From an uncultured Bacilli bacterium (GTDB lineage: Bacteria > Bacillota_I > Bacilli_A > RFN20 > CAG-631): a DNA stretch of 16,637 nt. The notes below the pieces were generated by a model that made no database searches, was not told the DNA's origin, and saw only the letters and a list, made by a program, of their open reading frames with translations. Location of the stretch: NCBI GenBank assembly GCA_934202505.1, contig CAKPXW010000027.1, forward strand, positions 1 through 16,637, in the 5' to 3' direction. The first letter of the stretch is position 1. Every line of letters starts with the position of its first letter. The translations under genes were made by a program, and so were the position numbers. Of this stretch, positions 13,257 through 16,637 are shown in pieces.

Positions 13257-13590
13257 GGTTAGATAGAACTAACCAAAAAAAATTTATAAGCAAAAGTGGC
13301 ATCTTTACAAGTGATTTCAATGCCATAAAAGTTGATAAAACTTATAAAATTATGTAGTAGATTAATTTAATAGAACTATTATACGTTTATTTATTGAAAG
13401 GTAAACTTAAAATGATTTACTATATAAAGTAGTTTAAATTTATCTTCAATTTTTTTTATTAATTTATTTAACTCAAATTTAAATAAATTAGTTATTGTAT
13501 CTACTACATATTAGAATTCCACCACACTTAGAAGTTTGAAAGGATTGTATTATATCAATGGTGGTAACTGTATAATACGCGGTAAATTTT
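13257..13590 (+). ncRNA. Long, possibly structured 5' leader of pflB
   Basis: No gene lies in 13013-13590. The pflB leader holds several pairings. GGTTAG (13257-13262) pairs with CTAACC (13269-13274). TTTATAAG (13283-13290) pairs with CTTATAAA (13341-13348), enclosing TGGCAT (13297-13302) with ATGCCA (13320-13325). TATGTAGTAGAT (13351-13362) pairs with ATCTACTACATA (13499-13510), enclosing a 12-bp hairpin (13460-13471 with 13479-13490). GTATTATA (13547-13554) pairs with TATAATAC (13571-13578), and its loop carries TGGTGG (13559-13564), complementary to CCACCA (13519-13524), which would make a pseudoknot. I recognise no known riboswitch consensus. AT-rich DNA makes AT stems by chance; the GC-containing ones carry the weight. 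Confidence 0.5.
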
Positions 13591-15831
13591 ATGAATGAAG
13601 AATACTATGAATCATTTAAAGGTAAAAAATGGAAAGAGGATATTGATGTACGTGATTTCGTTATCAATAACTACACTCCATATGATGGGGATGCATCATT
13701 TTTAGAAGGACCTACAGAAAACACTTCAGCTCTTTGGAATAAGTTACAAGAACTTCAAAAAGAAGAAAGAGCAAAAGGTGGAGTTTTAGATATGGAAACA
13801 GAAGTTGTAAGTTCTTTAACAGCATATGGACCAGGATATCTAGATAAAGATAAAGAAGTAATCGTTGGATTGCAAACAGATAAGCCATTAAAAAGAGCAT
13901 TTATGCCATATGGTGGTATAAAAATGGCTGAACAAAGCTGTCAAATGTATGGCTATCAACCAAGTGAAAAGTTACATGAAATTTTCACAAAATATCATAA
14001 AACACATAATGATGGAGTTTTTGATGCGTATACTCCAGAAATCTTACATTGTCGTCATAATAAGATTATAACTGGGCTTCCAGATACATATGGTAGAGGA
14101 AGAATAGTAGGTGACTATAGAAGAATTGCTCTATATGGTATAGATTACTTAATTGAAATGAAAAAGATTGATCTTATGAATACGGATGATGGAGAAATGA
14201 TGGAAGAAATTGTTCGTGATAGAGAAGAAATTTCAATGCAAATAAAAGCATTGAAAGAAATTAAATTAATGGCTCAATCTTATGGATATGATATTTCAAA
14301 ACCAGCAAGAAATGCTAGAGAAGCTTTTCAATGGCTATATTTTGGTTATTTAGCAGCTATTAAAACTCAAAATGGTGCTGCTATGTCAGTTGGAAGAATT
14401 TCAACTTTCTTAGATATTTATATTGAAAGAGATTTAAAAAATGGTGTTTTAACTGAAAAAGAAGCTCAAGAATTAGTTGACCAAATAGTTTTAAAATTTA
14501 GAATGGTTAAATTTGCTCGTATTGAAAGTTATAATAATTTATTCTCAGGTGATCCAGTATGGGCAACATTAGAAGTTGGTGGTATGACTTTAAATGGAAA
14601 AAGTATGGTAACAAAAAATGATTTCAGATTTTTACATACTTTAGAAAATATGGGGGCATCACCAGAACCAAACTTAACAGTATTATATAGTTCTCAACTT
14701 CCAAAGACATTTAAAGATTATTGCGCTCATATTTCTATTCAAACTTCATCAATTCAATATGAAAATGATGATGTAATGAGACCTGTTTGGAAAGATGATT
14801 ATTCAATTTGCTGCTGTGTTAGTGCAACAGAAACAGGCAAAGAATATCAATTCTTTGGTGCTCGTGCTAATTTAGCAAAATGTTTATTATATGCTATAAA
14901 TGGTGGCATTGATGAAAAAACTGGTGAACAAGTAGGACCAAATTATAGACCATGTGAAGGTGAATATTTGGAATACGATGATGTATTAAACAAATATAAA
15001 GATATGATGAGATGGTTAGCAAAAGTATATGTTGAAGCATTAAATATCATTCACTATATGCATGACAAATATTACTATGAAGCAGCAGAAATGGCATTAA
15101 TTGATTCTCATCCTGAAAGATCATTTGCAACAGGAATTGCTGGATTTTCACATGTTGTGGATAGTTTAAGTGCTATCAAATATGCTAAGGTTAAACCTAT
15201 TAGAAATGAAAAAGGAATTGCTGTTGATTTTGAAGTGGAAGGAGATTTCCCACGTTATGGTAATGATGATGATAGAGCTGATGAAATAGCTATACATCTA
15301 TTAAAAACATTTATGGATATGATTGCTTCAAGAAAAACTTATAGAAATTCAAAACCAACAACATCTATCCTTACAATTACATCAAATGTAGTTTATGGAA
15401 AAGCAACAGGTTCATTACCTGATGGTAGAAAAGCAGGAGAACCATTATCTCCAGGTGCAAACCCAAGTTATGGCGCTGAAAAGAATGGATTAATTGCTTC
15501 TTTAAACTCTTTAACAAAATTACCATATGAATATGCTTTGGATGGTATTTCAAATACTCAAACAATTAACACAACATGTTTAGGACATACAAATGATGAA
15601 AGAGTTAACAATTTAGTTAATGTTTTAGATGGTTATTTTGATCAAGGAGCTCATCATTTAAATGTTAATATTTTCGGTAAAGAAAAGTTAATTGATTGTA
15701 TGAACCATCCAGAAAAACCTGAATATGCCAACTTTACAATTAGAGTATCAGGATATGCAGTAAAATTTATTAATTTAACTAAAGAACAACAATTAGATGT
15801 TATTGCAAGAACATGTCATGAACACTTCTAA
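13591..15831 (+). CDS. pflB: Pyruvate formate-lyase (glycyl radical enzyme)
   Basis: Cytosolic anaerobic enzyme converting pyruvate and CoA to acetyl-CoA and formate. Its 746 residues match the family (about 740-760). The N-terminus DVRDFVINNYTPYDGD is diagnostic. The active-site cysteines are in SICCCVSATETG (C408 and C409, with an extra C407), followed by QFFGARANLAK. The C-terminal radical loop RVSGYAVKF has the radical glycine at G721. Its codon use is somewhat richer and more regular than that of its neighbours, as expected for a highly expressed gene. The start ATG has only a weak GGT just upstream. A better AAAGGA (13539-13544) lies beyond the last leader hairpin. The last 14 bp overlap pflA. 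Confidence 0.98.
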   Translation: MNEEYYESFKGKKWKEDIDVRDFVINNYTPYDGDASFLEGPTENTSALWNKLQELQKEERAKGGVLDMETEVVSSLTAYGPGYLDKDKEVIVGLQTDKPLKRAFMPYGGIKMAEQSCQMYGYQPSEKLHEIFTKYHKTHNDGVFDAYTPEILHCRHNKIITGLPDTYGRGRIVGDYRRIALYGIDYLIEMKKIDLMNTDDGEMMEEIVRDREEISMQIKALKEIKLMAQSYGYDISKPARNAREAFQWLYFGYLAAIKTQNGAAMSVGRISTFLDIYIERDLKNGVLTEKEAQELVDQIVLKFRMVKFARIESYNNLFSGDPVWATLEVGGMTLNGKSMVTKNDFRFLHTLENMGASPEPNLTVLYSSQLPKTFKDYCAHISIQTSSIQYENDDVMRPVWKDDYSICCCVSATETGKEYQFFGARANLAKCLLYAINGGIDEKTGEQVGPNYRPCEGEYLEYDDVLNKYKDMMRWLAKVYVEALNIIHYMHDKYYYEAAEMALIDSHPERSFATGIAGFSHVVDSLSAIKYAKVKPIRNEKGIAVDFEVEGDFPRYGNDDDRADEIAIHLLKTFMDMIASRKTYRNSKPTTSILTITSNVVYGKATGSLPDGRKAGEPLSPGANPSYGAEKNGLIASLNSLTKLPYEYALDGISNTQTINTTCLGHTNDERVNNLVNVLDGYFDQGAHHLNVNIFGKEKLIDCMNHPEKPEYANFTIRVSGYAVKFINLTKEQQLDVIARTCHEHF

Positions 15832-16582
15832 TAATGTATATGTAAATTCTGATAAATTTGAAAGTTTTGGCTTAGTTGATGGTCCAGGAGTAAGATGTAT
15901 TTTATTTGTTAGCGGATGTCCACTTAGATGTTTATATTGTCATAATCCTGAAATGCAAAATCCAAATTGTGGTACAAGAATTACACCTCAAGAAGCTTTT
16001 AATAAGATAATTAGATGTAAAGCATATTGGGGTAAAAAAGGTGGAGTTACCATATCTGGAGGAGAGCCACTTCTATATTTAGATTTTTTAATTGAATTAG
16101 GAAAATTATTAAAAAAAGAAAATATAAACTATGTTATTGATACTTCATGTGCAACATTTTCTATGGATGCTAATTATTTAAAAAAATTTGATGAATTACT
16201 TTCATTAGCAGATTTATTTTTGCTAGATTTAAAGGCACTTGATCCTACATTACATAAAACCATTACTGGTAAAGATAATAAAAATATCATTGAATGTTTT
16301 GAATATTTATCTGCAAAAAACTTTCCAATTTGGATAAGATATGTACTTGTTCCAGGATATACAGATGGAGAAGCAACACTTAAAGAAAGTTCAAAATTCC
16401 TAAAGAGGTTTGAAAATATCCAAAGACTTGAAGTTTTACCTTATCATACTCTTGCTATTCCAAAGTATTCCGAATTACATTTAGAATATAAGTTAAAAGA
16501 TGTAAAAACACCTAAAAAGGAAGAAATAGAAAGAGCAAATGAATTAATTGATAGTAAATATTTCGCTGGATATTTAAAATAA
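15818..16582 (+). CDS. pflA: Pyruvate formate-lyase activating enzyme (radical SAM)
   Basis: A radical SAM enzyme that installs the glycyl radical on PflB. It has 254 residues from ATG 15818; an in-frame ATG at 15797 would add 7 residues. Family N-termini are short before the FES-G-VDGPG segment, so 15818 is preferred, although neither start has a clear ribosome site. Translation is probably coupled to pflB, whose last 14 bp overlap. The 4Fe-4S motif CPLRCLYC (CX3CX2C, C34/C38/C41) follows VDGPGVRCILFVSG. TISGGEPL is the SAM-binding GGE motif. DTSCATF, LLDLKAL and VLPYHTL are typical later strands. The gene is complete, with TAA at 16580-16582. Confidence 0.96.
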   Translation: MNTSNNVYVNSDKFESFGLVDGPGVRCILFVSGCPLRCLYCHNPEMQNPNCGTRITPQEAFNKIIRCKAYWGKKGGVTISGGEPLLYLDFLIELGKLLKKENINYVIDTSCATFSMDANYLKKFDELLSLADLFLLDLKALDPTLHKTITGKDNKNIIECFEYLSAKNFPIWIRYVLVPGYTDGEATLKESSKFLKRFENIQRLEVLPYHTLAIPKYSELHLEYKLKDVKTPKKEEIERANELIDSKYFAGYLK

Positions 16583-16590
16583 AAACTTTC

Positions 16591-16611
16591 GTTAAATTTA
16601 ACATGTATAAT
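16591..16611 (+). promoter_or_regulatory. Possible promoter/operator for the next gene
   Basis: A 12-bp palindrome GTTAAATTTAAC (16591-16602) is followed by TATAAT (16606-16611). No good -35 is seen, and the following gene is outside the window. No terminator after pflA is visible before the edge. Confidence 0.3.
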
Positions 16612-16637
16612 AAAAGAAAAAGATAATCAGATATTAT

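Noticed and set aside
13396..13432. Leader peptide MIYYIK after GAAAGG (and a similar MVVTV at 13558-13575)
   Set aside because: Six- and five-codon frames with marginal spacing are expected by chance in this sequence; no regulatory codon run is seen.
13460..13490. 12-bp AT-only hairpin as a transcription terminator or attenuator
   Set aside because: No T-run follows on the plus strand (the T-run precedes it) and the stem has no GC pairs; kept only as part of the possible leader structure.
13557..13586. T-box-like string (GGTGGTAAC and later ACGCGG) before pflB
   Set aside because: The T-box consensus AGGGTGGNACCGCG needs these parts to be contiguous; here about 8 nt intervene. No clear stem I with specifier loop was found, and pfl is not a usual T-box target.
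13536..13590. Resemblance to RNase P RNA (GGTAAC...ACGCGGTAAA)
   Set aside because: Only short strings match. The other conserved RNase P blocks are absent, and the match runs into the pflB coding sequence.
13257..13590. ZTP (pfl) riboswitch
   Set aside because: The conserved GACTGGCG and CCACCGGGGAG-type blocks are missing.

Overview
The window is strongly AT-rich bacterial DNA with short intergenic gaps. It has sigma-A type promoters, AGGAG-like ribosome sites, HrcA/CIRCE heat-shock control, a lipobox lipoprotein and a pyruvate formate-lyase pair. Together these point to an anaerobic, low-GC Firmicutes or Mollicutes-related fermenter, probably an uncultured gut Bacilli lineage. Tryptophan is encoded by TGG throughout and TGA appears to end three genes, so the standard bacterial code is the default reading.

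Layout. Positions 1-191 hold the start of a Clp-type AAA+ ATPase (minus strand) under a consensus promoter with two CIRCE operators. An ECF-like sigma factor with a C-terminal extension of about 350 residues (308-1870, plus) follows and ends at a bidirectional terminator. A minus-strand block (1938-7064) holds a TetR regulator with an ABC-2 exporter (ATPase and permease), then sdaA (serine dehydratase), a Nudix hydrolase and glyA, all overlapping or tightly packed. The TetR promoter is covered by two adjacent copies of the same 16-bp inverted repeat. Divergent from it are manA and a lipoprotein whose C-terminus looks like a barnase-family ribonuclease (7196-9684).

Next on the minus strand come a membrane / winged-helix / zinc-ribbon protein (9710-10183) and an iron alcohol dehydrogenase transcribed together with a carboxymuconolactone decarboxylase-cupin fusion gene. 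A single in-frame TGA interrupts that fusion gene exactly where tryptophan is expected, and a perfect 8-bp hairpin follows it. A divergent MerR gene (12262-12705) shares with the dehydrogenase an AdhR-like operator inside a promoter with a long spacer. After a small two-helix membrane protein, about 580 bp without a gene (13013-13590) contains a promoter and a leader of about 334 nt with several possible helices. This leads into pflB and the overlapping pflA (13591-16582).

How it fits together. GlyA and SdaA link glycine/serine and one-carbon units to pyruvate. PflB, activated by PflA, splits pyruvate to formate and acetyl-CoA, and the alcohol dehydrogenase could remove aldehydes or reducing power. 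The items most worth following up are the structured pfl leader, the TGA plus hairpin in the decarboxylase-cupin gene, and the barnase-like lipoprotein.
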